DNA of 64,000 nt from Flaviramulus_B aquimarinus (GCF_039543205.1 NZ_BAABJH010000006.1:186001-250000), one strand, 5' to 3'. Shown: positions 1-8,721, counted from the stretch's first letter. The notes: generated by a model from the sequence alone, not told the origin. Numbers and translations are program-made.

Positions 1-2
1 AG

Positions 3-272
3 TTAATTTATAGAACATTTTATTTTAAAAGATATCATAACCTTTTTGATAACAAGAGGTTTTTAGTTTTTTTAAACGCAATTGTGTTTGCTTTAGCGCA
101 TTTATTTTTTAAAAACACCCTGGTTATTTTATTAACATTTTTAGGAGGTTTATTATTTACTATGACTTATAGAAAAACGCAATCTACACTTTTAGTATCC
201 ATAGAGCATGCTATTTATGGCTGCTGGCTATTTACGGTTGGTATGGGCGGTATGCTCGGTTTTCCTGAGTGA
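3..272 (+). CDS. CPBP family intramembrane metalloprotease, C-terminal part (5' end outside window)
   Basis: The reading frame is open from the window edge and ends at a TGA, giving the last 89 residues of a protein whose start lies upstream. The GTG at 84 is only an internal codon of this frame. Hydrophobic segments surround a FALAH motif (about residues 29-33 of the fragment) and a later EHAIYG, matching the second and third histidine motifs of CPBP/Abi-type membrane proteases; an IYR near the edge fits the end of the first EExxxR motif. Family members are integral membrane proteases, some linked to bacteriocin immunity or prenyl-protein processing; the substrate here is unknown. Confidence 0.7.
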   Translation, partial: LIYRTFYFKRYHNLFDNKRFLVFLNAIVFALAHLFFKNTLVILLTFLGGLLFTMTYRKTQSTLLVSIEHAIYGCWLFTVGMGGMLGFPE

Positions 273-378
273 TTTATTATATCGGTAAATTTTTTATTTA
301 AAGACAAATATAACCCCACGAAAATTAAATCTTTTTGTTATTTTAGATGAGCTATTATTAACTAAACTAATTTAGAAT

Positions 379-900
379 ATGAAAAAACTAATTTACATTA
401 TTTTCGGATTTATTATCGGAGCAGTATTAACGTATTATTTTTGCCCTAGACCAAGTGATGATATACAGGCTATGGAAACCAAAATAATAAAGCCTAAAGG
501 AGTTATTTCTGTTAACGATGCTATAGCGTTAAATAATAACTGGACTAATGAGCGGAAAAAGGCTAATGACTCAGCAGCTAAGAAATTTGGAAGAAATAAA
601 GATAATCGTTCTACATGGTGGTCTATAGATGATATTGAAAATTATTTAGCCTATGCTAAGCATAAGTCTGATAGTTTAGGTTATACTATGACAGGTATTC
701 AAATATACTTAGGCGTTTATGGTAAAAATGCAGGACAAAAGAAAAAGAATTTAACAACTATGTTTATTGCACCTACGGGTGATAAGTCTGTTTCTAAAGG
801 CAGTATGAGTCCTTTTAATAGTACTGTAAGGCTTGGAGGGAACCCACCTGTACCACCGTTAAATAACGGTTCAGGAGGAAGTGGTAATTTTCCTCAATAA
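379..900 (+). CDS. Hypothetical membrane-anchored protein, 173 aa
   Basis: I do not recognise the family. It starts with a Lys-Lys pair followed by one hydrophobic segment (about residues 4-22), then a soluble domain with several Trp and Tyr residues (TWWSIDDIENYLAYAK) and a Gly/Pro/Asn-rich tail. A Cys near residue 22 directly follows the hydrophobic stretch, so either a lipoprotein or an N-terminal anchor is possible, although the residues before it (TYYFC) are a poor lipobox. It lies 5 bp upstream of the next membrane protein and in line with the kinase after that, so the three are probably cotranscribed. The bulk is likely outside the cytoplasm. Confidence 0.7.
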   Translation: MKKLIYIIFGFIIGAVLTYYFCPRPSDDIQAMETKIIKPKGVISVNDAIALNNNWTNERKKANDSAAKKFGRNKDNRSTWWSIDDIENYLAYAKHKSDSLGYTMTGIQIYLGVYGKNAGQKKKNLTTMFIAPTGDKSVSKGSMSPFNSTVRLGGNPPVPPLNNGSGGSGNFPQ

Positions 901-905
901 TTTTT

Positions 906-1628
906 GTGGAAGAGTTTTTATTAAAAAATTATAGTTTTTTAACATATTCTGTAGAAGCCATGGCAGCTTTTACAGGAGTGTTTTTATATAAAAAATATAA
1001 AAACTCACATATAAAATATTTCATATTTTTTTTGGTTTACCTTACTATTTGTGATTTTTTAGGAGGGTATACATGGTATGTATCCGCTGAAAATTTTTTA
1101 AGCTTATTAATAGGAACCGTTTTTGAAAAAAATCATTGGTGGGCCACTTTATATTGGCAAATAGGTGCGATAGTGTTTTTTTCCTATTATTACTATAAAA
1201 TATTAAGAACTAATGTATTTAAAAGTATTATCAAGTTTCTTGGTCATTCCTTTTTTATATTTTCAATTGTTTACATAATTTTTAATTGGCATGAGTTTTT
1301 TAAACAATTTTTTTCAATAATAGAAATATTAGGAGCAATAATCATTTTTTCATGTACTGTATTTTATTTTTTAGAAATTTTACAAAGTGATAAAATATTA
1401 ACTTTTTATAAATCTTTAAATTTCTATATTAGTTTTACAATATTTATTTGGTGGTTAATTATAACTCCGTTAACCTTTTATGATATTTATTTTACTTATG
1501 AAGTTGGAAACCCTAATAGAGACTGGAATTTTATGTTCCTAAGATGGCAAATCTATTTATTTGCTAATATTTTTATGTATTCAACCTTTACTTTTGCTTT
1601 AATATGGTGCAGACCACAGAACGATTAG
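906..1628 (+). CDS. Hypothetical multi-pass membrane protein, 240 aa
   Basis: Six or seven hydrophobic, Phe/Tyr/Trp-rich helices run along the whole length, so this is an integral inner-membrane protein. The start is a GTG 5 bp after the previous stop; the next Met (residue 19) lies inside the first helix and would truncate it. Its 3' end overlaps the following histidine kinase by 25 bp, which implies translational coupling and suggests the two act together. The kinase has only one membrane helix and no obvious input domain, so this protein may provide the sensing part. That role is an inference; I recognise no named domain. Confidence 0.7.
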   Translation: MEEFLLKNYSFLTYSVEAMAAFTGVFLYKKYKNSHIKYFIFFLVYLTICDFLGGYTWYVSAENFLSLLIGTVFEKNHWWATLYWQIGAIVFFSYYYYKILRTNVFKSIIKFLGHSFFIFSIVYIIFNWHEFFKQFFSIIEILGAIIIFSCTVFYFLEILQSDKILTFYKSLNFYISFTIFIWWLIITPLTFYDIYFTYEVGNPNRDWNFMFLRWQIYLFANIFMYSTFTFALIWCRPQND

Positions 1629-2404
1629 CTAGTACAGCTGCAGAACGTTATTTATTAGTATATATGATAGCCGTATTGGTTATTGTAACCATATTAGTTA
1701 TTGTGTTTTTTGTGGTTTTTCAAAAACGAAAAAACAAATTGCTACTAGACCAGATTAAGCAGCAACAAGCTTTTGAAGAAGAGATAACACAAGCACAAAC
1801 CGAAACTCAAGAACAAACCTTAAAAAACATTGGTTGGGAGTTACATGATAATATAGGGCAGTTATTATCCTTTGCCAATATGCAACTCAGTATTTTAAAA
1901 ATGCAGGTAGAAGAAGATGTTAAGGGTAAATTTAAAGATACGTCCGATGCGCTTAAGGAAAGTTTATCTGAAGTACGTGCGCTTTCAAAAACCTTAAATA
2001 ACGAAGTCGTTTTAAACATTGGTTTTGAAAAATCGATTACGAATGAGTTGAATCGTTTAAAGAAAATGAAATTTACTTCTGCTGAGTTAGAAATAATAGG
2101 TGATACGGTAGAATTTTCAAATAGAAAACATGAGATTATTATTTTTAGAATTCTTCAAGAGTTTCTTTCTAATTCAGTAAAATATTCTCAAGCTAAAAAC
2201 CTGAATATTACTTTAAACTATCAACCAAAACAATTAACTATCACAGCAAAAGATGATGGCAAAGGGTTTGATATTAATACTGTAGAAAAAGGCTCTGGTT
2301 TAATTAATATGAAAAGTAGGGCTGGTTTAATTAATGCAACCTTAGATTTAACTTCCAAGCCTAATGCGGGTGTAGAATTAATTTTAAACTATCCTTTAAC
2401 CTAA
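1604..2404 (+). CDS. Sensor histidine kinase, NarL-type (HisKA_3 / HATPase)
   Basis: One membrane helix (about residues 17-39) is followed by a short coiled coil and a HisKA_3 dimerisation domain with the phosphoacceptor His81 in ELHDNIGQLL. The ATP-binding domain shows an N box around Asn190 (EFLSNSVKYS), a G1 box DDGKGFD (about 217-223) and a glycine-rich GSGLINMKSRAG (about 230-241). This layout is typical of kinases that phosphorylate LuxR/NarL-type response regulators. No response regulator follows; the next gene is an unrelated aldehyde dehydrogenase on the other strand, so this is an orphan kinase within the window. The ATG overlaps the preceding membrane-protein gene by 25 bp. Confidence 0.88.
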   Translation: MVQTTERLASTAAERYLLVYMIAVLVIVTILVIVFFVVFQKRKNKLLLDQIKQQQAFEEEITQAQTETQEQTLKNIGWELHDNIGQLLSFANMQLSILKMQVEEDVKGKFKDTSDALKESLSEVRALSKTLNNEVVLNIGFEKSITNELNRLKKMKFTSAELEIIGDTVEFSNRKHEIIIFRILQEFLSNSVKYSQAKNLNITLNYQPKQLTITAKDDGKGFDINTVEKGSGLINMKSRAGLINATLDLTSKPNAGVELILNYPLT

Positions 2405-2542
2405 TTTTTTTATTTATTTAGTTTGTCATTTCGATCAGAGGGAGAAATTACATAAAGATAAGCTTTTTTAATGTTTGCCCTATTCTAATATTGCCTCTCC
2501 CTCGATAGGTATCGGGATGTACTTTATCTTGACAAGATAAGT
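2405..2542. repeat. Intergenic block with short palindromes, possible dispersed repeat
   Basis: This gap between two convergent genes holds a TTATCTTG-A-CAAGATAA palindrome (2524-2540), directly against the end of the aldehyde dehydrogenase gene, and a CGATAGGTATCG palindrome (2503-2514). The phrases GATCAGAGGGAGA (near 2434-2446) and TCTCCCTCGATAGG (near 2496-2509) are roughly inverted to each other. Such GC-richer, inverted phrases in an AT-rich gap resemble dispersed intergenic repeats of Flavobacteriia. Only this one copy is in the window. It may also serve as a bidirectional terminator. Confidence 0.4.
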
Positions 2543-3922
2543 TTACCCAAAATATTTAAAAATCGTTTTCAGTAAGCTCATTTTTCCTTTGTATGGTGGA
2601 TATCTAAACGACGGATCATACCAATTACCACGCTTCATAATTGGTTTCTGGTTCGAAAAGGTGGTAAAGCCATATTTCCCATGATAGTTTCCCATACCAC
2701 TTGCACCAACCCCTCCAAAGGGCAATCTGTAGTTTCCAAAATGGATGAGTAAATCATTAATTACACCACCGCCAAAACTGTATTTTTTGATAGTTTGTTC
2801 AATAAAAGCAGTTTGTGTTGAAAAGACGTAGAGTGATAATGGTTTGTCTAAATTCCATATAATGTGTGCAATATTATCTTCATTATCATAAGTTAATATG
2901 GGCAAAATAGGACCAAAAATTTCGTCTTGCATTAATTTACTATTCAAATCAGGTTCATCAACTATGGTAGGGGCAATGTAACAATCATTCTTATCAATTT
3001 CACCACCAAAGACTACGTTAGTGTTTTTAAGTAGCTCTGCAAGTCGTTGTGTATTCCGTTCATTAATTATTCTTGGAAAATCAGGCGATTCTTTTGGATT
3101 ATGACCATACCTTTTAATAATTTCTGCTTTTAATACTTCAATAAGTTTATCTTTAACAGTTGATTTTACAATAATATAATCTGGAGCAATACAGGTTTGA
3201 CCACCATTTAAAAGTTTTCCCCAAACCAACCTTCTGGCAACGAGTTTTAAATCAATCGAATCGTCAATAATACAAGGCGATTTTCCGCCAAGTTCTAAAG
3301 TTACAGGAGTTAGATGTTTAGCCGCAGCTTCAGCTACAATTTTACCAACTTTTGTGCTACCGGTAAAGAATATATAATCCCATTTTTGAGCTAATAACTG
3401 AGTTGAGATTTCTACACCGCCTTCAACAGGCATAGCAACTTCTTTTGGAAACACCTTTTTGATTATAGCACTAATGACGTTTGATGTGTTTGTAGTTAAT
3501 TCACTAGGTTTTAAAACTACGGTGTTTCCAGCGGCAATGGCCATAATTAGAGGTTCCATGGCTAGAAGAAATGGATAGTTCCAAGGGGCCATGATAAGGA
3601 TGCTACCGTAAGGTTCTTGGTATATGTAATCTTTAGAAGGAAACGTTAGCAAAGATGCTTTTATACGTTTTGGTTTTACCCATTTTTTTAGGTTTTTAAT
3701 AGCTAAATCTAGTTCAGTTATAACGAGTCCAAATTCACTTAAATACCCTTCAAATCCAGACTTTTTAAAATCCTTATTCAAAGCGTCAAGTACAACTTGT
3801 TCATTAGCAAAAATCTCAACCTTTAAGGTTTTTAAAAGTGATAGCCTATATTCTAAATCTTTTGTTTTCTGAGATTTAAAAAACGCTCGTTGCTTATCAA
3901 TTATATGTAGTATGTCATTCAA
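2543..3922 (-). CDS. Aldehyde dehydrogenase, class 3-like, 459 aa
   Basis: It oxidises aldehydes to carboxylates with NAD(P)+, probably in the cytoplasm. The signatures are clear: PWNYP with Asn115, the FTGST nucleotide-binding loop (about 186-190), the general-base Glu210 in LELGG, and the catalytic Cys244 in GGQTC. The length of about 460 residues and the hydrophobic, aromatic C-terminal region fit the ALDH3/fatty-aldehyde group rather than the 490-500 residue classical ALDHs. It is 29 bp from the RluA-type gene upstream on the same strand, so the two may share a transcript, although no functional link is evident. The physiological aldehyde cannot be told from sequence. Confidence 0.92.
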   Translation of the reverse strand: MNDILHIIDKQRAFFKSQKTKDLEYRLSLLKTLKVEIFANEQVVLDALNKDFKKSGFEGYLSEFGLVITELDLAIKNLKKWVKPKRIKASLLTFPSKDYIYQEPYGSILIMAPWNYPFLLAMEPLIMAIAAGNTVVLKPSELTTNTSNVISAIIKKVFPKEVAMPVEGGVEISTQLLAQKWDYIFFTGSTKVGKIVAEAAAKHLTPVTLELGGKSPCIIDDSIDLKLVARRLVWGKLLNGGQTCIAPDYIIVKSTVKDKLIEVLKAEIIKRYGHNPKESPDFPRIINERNTQRLAELLKNTNVVFGGEIDKNDCYIAPTIVDEPDLNSKLMQDEIFGPILPILTYDNEDNIAHIIWNLDKPLSLYVFSTQTAFIEQTIKKYSFGGGVINDLLIHFGNYRLPFGGVGASGMGNYHGKYGFTTFSNQKPIMKRGNWYDPSFRYPPYKGKMSLLKTIFKYFG

Positions 3923-3951
3923 TACGAAATCTTTTTTTAAAGATATTTAAA

Positions 3952-4653
3952 TTATACCAAACAAGCATTCCAAATAGCATCATTTGGTAGAGGCGCCTCA
4001 ATTGAAATGGGTTCTTTTTTTACGGGATGAACAAATTCTATACGCCTAGCATGTAAACTAATACTAGCATCAGTGTTACTTCTATTAAAGCCATATTTTA
4101 AGTCCCCTTTAATTGGACTTCCAATACTTGATAACTGTGTACGTATTTGGTGATGCCTACCTGTTTCTAAATTAATTTCCAGTAAATAATAATGATCTAA
4201 TGTTTTTAATAATTTATAATGAAGAATCGCTTTTTTGCTATCTGTTACTTCTTTAGGGTGAGCCTTGGATTTATTGTTTTTTGGGTTCTTTTTTAACCAA
4301 TGAACCAATGTGTCTTCGGCTTTTTGTGGCATGTTCTTTACAAGGGCCCAGTATGTTTTTTTAATGTCTTTAGAAAGAAATAATTTATTGAGCCTTGGAA
4401 GTGCTTTACTGGTTTTTGCGAAGATAACAAGTCCAGTGGTAGGTCTGTCTAGCCTATGTACAGTACCTAAATATACATTTCCAGGTTTGTTGTATTTGTA
4501 TTTAATATATTCTTTTACAACATCACTTAGGGGTTTGTCGCCCGTTTTATCACCTTGTACAATATCGCCTGCACGTTTATTTATGATGATGATGTGATTG
4601 TCTTCATATAAAACTTGGAGGTTGTCTTTATTTGAAAGGATTTTTTTTGACAC
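3952..4653 (-). CDS. RluA-family pseudouridine synthase, 233 aa
   Basis: This enzyme isomerises uridine to pseudouridine in rRNA or tRNA. The diagnostic HRLDR motif with catalytic Asp69 lies at about residues 66-70, followed by PTTGLVIFAK. A later RHHQIRTQL stretch is the conserved C-terminal RluA motif. There is no S4 domain, as in the shorter RluA/RluC-like members. The frame starts at a GTG at 4653; no ATG lies before the conserved YEDNH segment, so a non-ATG start seems real. A heptamer tandem repeat separates it from panB upstream. Which RNA position is modified cannot be read from the sequence. Confidence 0.9.
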   Translation of the reverse strand: MSKKILSNKDNLQVLYEDNHIIIINKRAGDIVQGDKTGDKPLSDVVKEYIKYKYNKPGNVYLGTVHRLDRPTTGLVIFAKTSKALPRLNKLFLSKDIKKTYWALVKNMPQKAEDTLVHWLKKNPKNNKSKAHPKEVTDSKKAILHYKLLKTLDHYYLLEINLETGRHHQIRTQLSSIGSPIKGDLKYGFNRSNTDASISLHARRIEFVHPVKKEPISIEAPLPNDAIWNACLV

Positions 4654-4670
4654 GAATTTTACAAATTTTC

Positions 4671-4702
4671 ACTAACAACTAACAACTAACAACTAACAAC
4701 TA
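4671..4702. repeat. Heptamer tandem repeat (ACTAACA, about 4.5 copies)
   Basis: The unit ACTAACA is repeated perfectly four times plus a partial copy. The array fills the space between the RluA-type gene and panB and ends exactly against the panB stop codon. It does not touch either reading frame, so slippage would change spacing only. Confidence 0.85.
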
Positions 4703-5521
4703 TTAATATTGTTCACTTTCATTGGGGAAGTCCTGAGTTTTTACATCGTCAACATATTGCGAAATAGCTTTAGTCATTTCTTCATATAAATGTAAATATC
4801 GGCGCAAAAACCTTGGATTAAATTCATGTGTCATACCAAGCATATCATGAAGAACCAAAACTTGACCATCAACATATGGTCCGGCTCCAATACCAATAAT
4901 TGGAATGCTAACACTTTCGGCCACTTGTTTTGCGAGTTCAGCAGGAATCTTTTCTAATACAATAGCAAAACAGCCTACTTTTTCAAGCATTTTAGCATCT
5001 TCAATTAAATCTTTAGCTTCTTGCTCTTCTTTAGCACGCACGGTATACGTCCCAAATTTGTAAATAGATTGAGGTGTTAAACCTAAATGTCCCATAACAG
5101 GAATACCGGCATTTAAAATACGTTTTATAGAGTCCTTAATTTCGCGACCACCTTCAACTTTTACTGAGTGTGCACCACTTTCTTTCATGATTCTAATGGC
5201 AGATCGCAAAGCTTCTTTGGGATCACTTTGGTAGCTTCCAAAAGGTAAATCAACCACTACTAAACACCTATCTATTGCTCTAATTACAGACGATGCATGG
5301 TAAATCATTTGGTCTAGTGTTATAGGCAATGTGGTTTCATGTCCAGCCATGACATTACTTGCAGAATCGCCTACAAGAATAACATCTATGCCTGCACCAT
5401 CAACAATTTTTGCCATAGTATAATCATAAGCCGTAAGCATGGATATTTTTTCACCATTGGCTTTCATATCGACTAATGTTTTTACAGTGATACGCTTGTA
5501 TTCTTTTTTAGCTACAGACAT
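4703..5521 (-). CDS. panB: 3-methyl-2-oxobutanoate hydroxymethyltransferase (ketopantoate hydroxymethyltransferase)
   Basis: PanB carries out the first committed step of pantothenate/CoA synthesis, adding a hydroxymethyl group from methylene-tetrahydrofolate to 2-oxoisovalerate. The 272-residue length is typical of the family. Visible landmarks are SMLTAYDYTMAKI near the start, VGDSASNVMAGHETTLP (metal and substrate site), VVDLPFGSYQ, VKVEGG and the GIGAGPYVDGQVLVLHDMLG segment near the C-terminus. It stands alone without panC or panD beside it. The ATG at 5521 is followed by MSVAKKEYKRITVKTL, the usual N-terminus. The enzyme acts as a cytoplasmic homodecamer in characterised relatives. Confidence 0.96.
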   Translation of the reverse strand: MSVAKKEYKRITVKTLVDMKANGEKISMLTAYDYTMAKIVDGAGIDVILVGDSASNVMAGHETTLPITLDQMIYHASSVIRAIDRCLVVVDLPFGSYQSDPKEALRSAIRIMKESGAHSVKVEGGREIKDSIKRILNAGIPVMGHLGLTPQSIYKFGTYTVRAKEEQEAKDLIEDAKMLEKVGCFAIVLEKIPAELAKQVAESVSIPIIGIGAGPYVDGQVLVLHDMLGMTHEFNPRFLRRYLHLYEEMTKAISQYVDDVKTQDFPNESEQY

Positions 5522-5640
5522 GTTCCTTTTAGTTTAGTTAGCATGTAAAAATACTAAATAAACAAGATACTGTTAAACTTTTCTTTAAGGTAAGTCTTGA
5601 TTGTTGGTTATCAGTTATTTTAGCTTAAAATTTATAGACT

Positions 5641-6099
5641 ATGGCACGCATAATATTTTATTTGGCACTTTTAATTACGACAACTTTATTTGGACAAACT
5701 AATGAAAACCTTGAAGTAAAGAAAGCAGTTGATACTTTTTTTGAAGGTTTTCATAAAGGTGATACGGTATTGATGAAATCTGTTATGGCAGATAAGCTAT
5801 TAATGCAAACAGCTTATAGAAACAAAGCAGGTAAAGATGTTTTAGTAACTGATGATGCTACTAAATTGGTATCGGCTATTGCCAATAGACCCGATGACCA
5901 AAAATGGGATGAACGTTTATTGGATTATAGTATTCAAGTAGATGGTAATATGGCTAATGCGTGGACACCTTATGAGTTTTGGTTTAATGGTGCGTTTAGT
6001 CACTGTGGTGTTAATTCTTTTCAGTTATTTAAGGATGGAGAACAGTGGAAAATTATTTATTTGATTGATACGCGCCGTAAAGAAAGCTGTGAGAATTAA
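5641..6099 (+). CDS. Exported NTF2/SnoaL-like protein, 152 aa
   Basis: A signal peptide (about residues 1-19, ending near LFGQ) precedes a single compact domain with the pattern of the NTF2-like/SnoaL (DUF4440-type) fold: an N-terminal helix VKKAVDTFFEGFHKGD, a middle region with WDERLLDYSIQVDG, and late beta strands ANAWTPYEFWFNG and GEQWKIIYLIDTRR. Such proteins form cone-shaped pockets and are enzymes, binding proteins or of unknown role. Two Cys residues (in SHCG and ESCEN) might form a disulfide. It is divergent from panB and convergent with the next gene at only 3 bp. No specific function can be assigned. Confidence 0.8.
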   Translation: MARIIFYLALLITTTLFGQTNENLEVKKAVDTFFEGFHKGDTVLMKSVMADKLLMQTAYRNKAGKDVLVTDDATKLVSAIANRPDDQKWDERLLDYSIQVDGNMANAWTPYEFWFNGAFSHCGVNSFQLFKDGEQWKIIYLIDTRRKESCEN

Positions 6100-6102
6100 A
6101 TA

Positions 6103-6741
6103 TTACTTGCTATTAGCTAAGCTTTCTTTTAAATAATTACTAATTGTTTCTAGTTTATAATTGTTCATGTTGTTTAAGGTCAGCAAGAATCCATTATTCG
6201 TATAAAAAATAGTATTGTTTAATTCAGAAAAAAAAGTACCTTTTGGATATGTTATTGCTGTAAAACCTTCTATTAATCCTGTATTAGCAAGTGTACCATA
6301 ACTTGAACTATTGGTGGCAACAGCTGCTAAAAATTTACTAGGTAATTTTGGAGCACTACCAAGGTATGCAAATAAAGCTTCTCCAGTTTTTGATAACTTT
6401 ATAGTGTTTTTTACTGTTCCCAAGTTTACTTTTGGATGTTTACTTATATTATCGAAAACAATTGTTGTTCCTTTAGTAATTAAAGTATTTCCAGAATTCC
6501 AGGACATATTACTTTCATCAGCCCCAAAACGTGTGCCATTCCACTCAGAATCTGTAAAATAAATAATACTATTTGGTTTTATGTTTGCTAAAGTAATGAT
6601 AGAAAAACCGTCATTTTGTGATGCGTTAAAACCTATAAAAGCAATGTCGCCTGTTTTTAAGTTATTGGACTGTTTTTGTTTTATTAATAATGACAAAACA
6701 AGTAAAACTAAGAGAATTATAATTATTTTTAAATCTTTCAT
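6103..6741 (-). CDS. Hypothetical N-terminally anchored protein, 212 aa
   Basis: I chose the ATG at 6741 (MKDLKIII) over an upstream in-frame TTG because it places the hydrophobic helix (about residues 5-19) at the N-terminus. The rest is a mostly beta-strand extracytoplasmic domain: GDIAFIGFNASQNDGFSIIT, then PNSIIYFTDSEWNGTRFG. That pattern (GDIaFiGfna...IyFTDsEWng) recurs at the start of Bacteroidota surface proteins that also carry lamin-tail or secretion-sorting domains, but here it stands alone. No catalytic signature is visible. Function unknown; location probably periplasmic or surface. Confidence 0.65.
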   Translation of the reverse strand: MKDLKIIIILLVLLVLSLLIKQKQSNNLKTGDIAFIGFNASQNDGFSIITLANIKPNSIIYFTDSEWNGTRFGADESNMSWNSGNTLITKGTTIVFDNISKHPKVNLGTVKNTIKLSKTGEALFAYLGSAPKLPSKFLAAVATNSSSYGTLANTGLIEGFTAITYPKGTFFSELNNTIFYTNNGFLLTLNNMNNYKLETISNYLKESLANSK

Positions 6742-6887
6742 GTCTTTTAATATTTGATGTTGTACAAATATCAAAAGCTATTATTTCTTTAATATTATTT
6801 CAAAATTAACACTACTTGAACAAATATGTTATTAAGTTAAATTAATGAAAATATATTATTATGAAGTTTAATTAAATGTAAAATAGA

Positions 6888-8309
6888 TTAACAATCTGCT
6901 AAATAAACACCAACAGCCAATCCGCCTTCTGAGGTCTCTTTATATTTGGAATGCATATCTTTTGCGGTTTCCCACATAGTATTTACGACTTTGTCTAATG
7001 GTACTTTTGCGTTTTCTGGATTGGTATCCAAAGCCAGTTCTGCAGCATTTATGGCTTTAATGGCACCCATGGCATTACGTTCAATACATGGTATTTGTAC
7101 TAAACCCCAAATGGGGTCGCAGGTTAACCCTAAGTGATGTTCCATGGCAATTTCTGCTGCTACTAAAACTTGTTCTGGTGTACCACCAAGTAATTCGGTT
7201 AACGCGCCAGCAGCCATCGCTGACGATACACCAATTTCTGCTTGACAACCACCCATAGCGGCACTAATTGTAGCACCTTTTTTAAAGATACTCCCTATTT
7301 CTCCAGCGACTAATAAAAAACGTTTGATATCTTCAAAATTACCATCGTGATTTTCAATGACTAAATAGTACATTAAAACAGAAGGAATAACACCAGCACT
7401 CCCATTGGTTGGGGCCGTTACGACTCGACCTAAGTCCGCATTAACCTCATTAACAGCTAAAGCAAAACAACTTACCCATTTTAATATTTGCCGAAATTTA
7501 ACTTCTGTATCTCTAATGGCATAAATCCATTCAACAGGTGTGTTATATGGCGACGTACCTTGAAGGTTTTTGTGCATATCATAGGCACGACGTTTTACAT
7601 TTAATCCGCCTGGAAGATGACCTTCTGTATGACAACCTGTATACATAGAGTTTAACATGATGTCCCAAATACGCTTTAGTTCAGCATCAATTTCTGTATT
7701 GGAGCGAATTGATTTTTCGTTCTCTAAAACAATGTCTGAGATGGATTTATTTAATGTTTTGCAATATTGAAGCAATTCGATGCCTTTATCAATAGGATAG
7801 GGGAAAGAACATTTTATTTCAAAATTCTTTTTTGAGTTTTTGCGTTCTTCTTTCACTACAAATCCACCACCAATAGAGTAGAAGGTAGATGTTGTTTTTT
7901 TACCGTTGTAATTTGCTGAGAATTTTAGTCCGTTGGCATGAAAGGCCAAAAATTTTTTATTAAAAATAATATCAGTTTTAGGATGGAATACTACGGATTG
8001 TTCGTTATTAAAAAGAAGGGTTTGTGTATTTTTAATAGTATTAATTATGCTATGGATTTGTTTTGCTGGGATTGTTTCTGGGTTTGCTCCGCTTAACCCA
8101 AGCATGATTGCTAAATCTGTGGCATGCCCTTTTCCTGTAAGGGATAACGAACCATATAAATCTACAGAAATGGATTCTATTTTATTAAATTTATCAGAGT
8201 CCTTTAATTCTGTAATCCAACGTTCGGCAGCACGCCAGGGGCCAAGTGTATGTGAGCTTGAAGGGCCTACGCCAATTTTAAGCATATCAAAAACAGAAAT
8301 ACATTCCAT
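6888..8309 (-). CDS. sdaA: L-serine ammonia-lyase (iron-sulfur type, single chain)
   Basis: It deaminates L-serine to pyruvate using a [4Fe-4S] cluster. The N-terminal beta domain begins MECISVFDMLKIGVGPSSSH, and the C-terminal alpha domain has the conserved GGCQAEIGVSSAMAAGAL and GLTCDPIWGLVQIPCIERN segments that carry the cluster cysteines. At 473 residues it is the single-polypeptide form with beta and alpha domains joined. An upstream ATG at 8363 would add 18 residues not usual for the family, so I prefer the ATG at 8309 that starts the conserved sequence. It is monocistronic and divergent from dnaK. Confidence 0.94.
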   Translation of the reverse strand: MECISVFDMLKIGVGPSSSHTLGPWRAAERWITELKDSDKFNKIESISVDLYGSLSLTGKGHATDLAIMLGLSGANPETIPAKQIHSIINTIKNTQTLLFNNEQSVVFHPKTDIIFNKKFLAFHANGLKFSANYNGKKTTSTFYSIGGGFVVKEERKNSKKNFEIKCSFPYPIDKGIELLQYCKTLNKSISDIVLENEKSIRSNTEIDAELKRIWDIMLNSMYTGCHTEGHLPGGLNVKRRAYDMHKNLQGTSPYNTPVEWIYAIRDTEVKFRQILKWVSCFALAVNEVNADLGRVVTAPTNGSAGVIPSVLMYYLVIENHDGNFEDIKRFLLVAGEIGSIFKKGATISAAMGGCQAEIGVSSAMAAGALTELLGGTPEQVLVAAEIAMEHHLGLTCDPIWGLVQIPCIERNAMGAIKAINAAELALDTNPENAKVPLDKVVNTMWETAKDMHSKYKETSEGGLAVGVYLADC

Positions 8310-8721
8310 AATTAGGCAATCGTTATCGTGTAGACAAATATAGATAGATTGTTTTGATAGCATTATGTTTTTTTGATACGAATTTTGATGGATGAGAGTT
8401 CTTGGGGTTGATACGCATAGGTTTGTAGAGGTTAGGCAGAGATAAATGGTGGTTTAGTGCTATAATAGTATTATATATTTTAATACGGATTTTGCAGATT
8501 TACACGGACCAATCCTTGTGGTTAGGCCAAAAGAAAAAAAAACAGAATATAAATGACCTAAGACCAAAGTTTAATTGTGTAGGAGTAAGACTGTTTACTG
8601 CGACTGTGACTGGAAATTGAATGAAATCTGACACTGTGTCAGCATTTTTGAGTTGGCATAAAGATTGACTTATACAATTCGAATTTAAAAATGAACATTC
8701 AACACAATTAAAAAATATATT
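8310..8721. other. Non-coding gap between sdaA and dnaK
   Basis: About 410 bases with no convincing gene. It holds promoter sequence for both divergent genes, the CTGACAC-T-GTGTCAG palindrome at 8628-8642, and a stretch around 8481-8520 (ATACGGATTTTGCAGATTTA, then ACACGGA) that resembles the degenerate GGATTT-type phrases scattered between genes in Bacteroidota. I see no RNA gene and no CIRCE element. Confidence 0.5.
8628..8642. promoter_or_regulatory. Palindromic operator candidate upstream of dnaK
   Basis: CTGACAC-T-GTGTCAG is a perfect 7-bp inverted repeat around a single T, centred about 87 bp before the dnaK ATG. It is not the CIRCE element bound by HrcA. A regulator of heat-shock genes could bind here; that is inference from position and symmetry. 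Confidence 0.4.
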
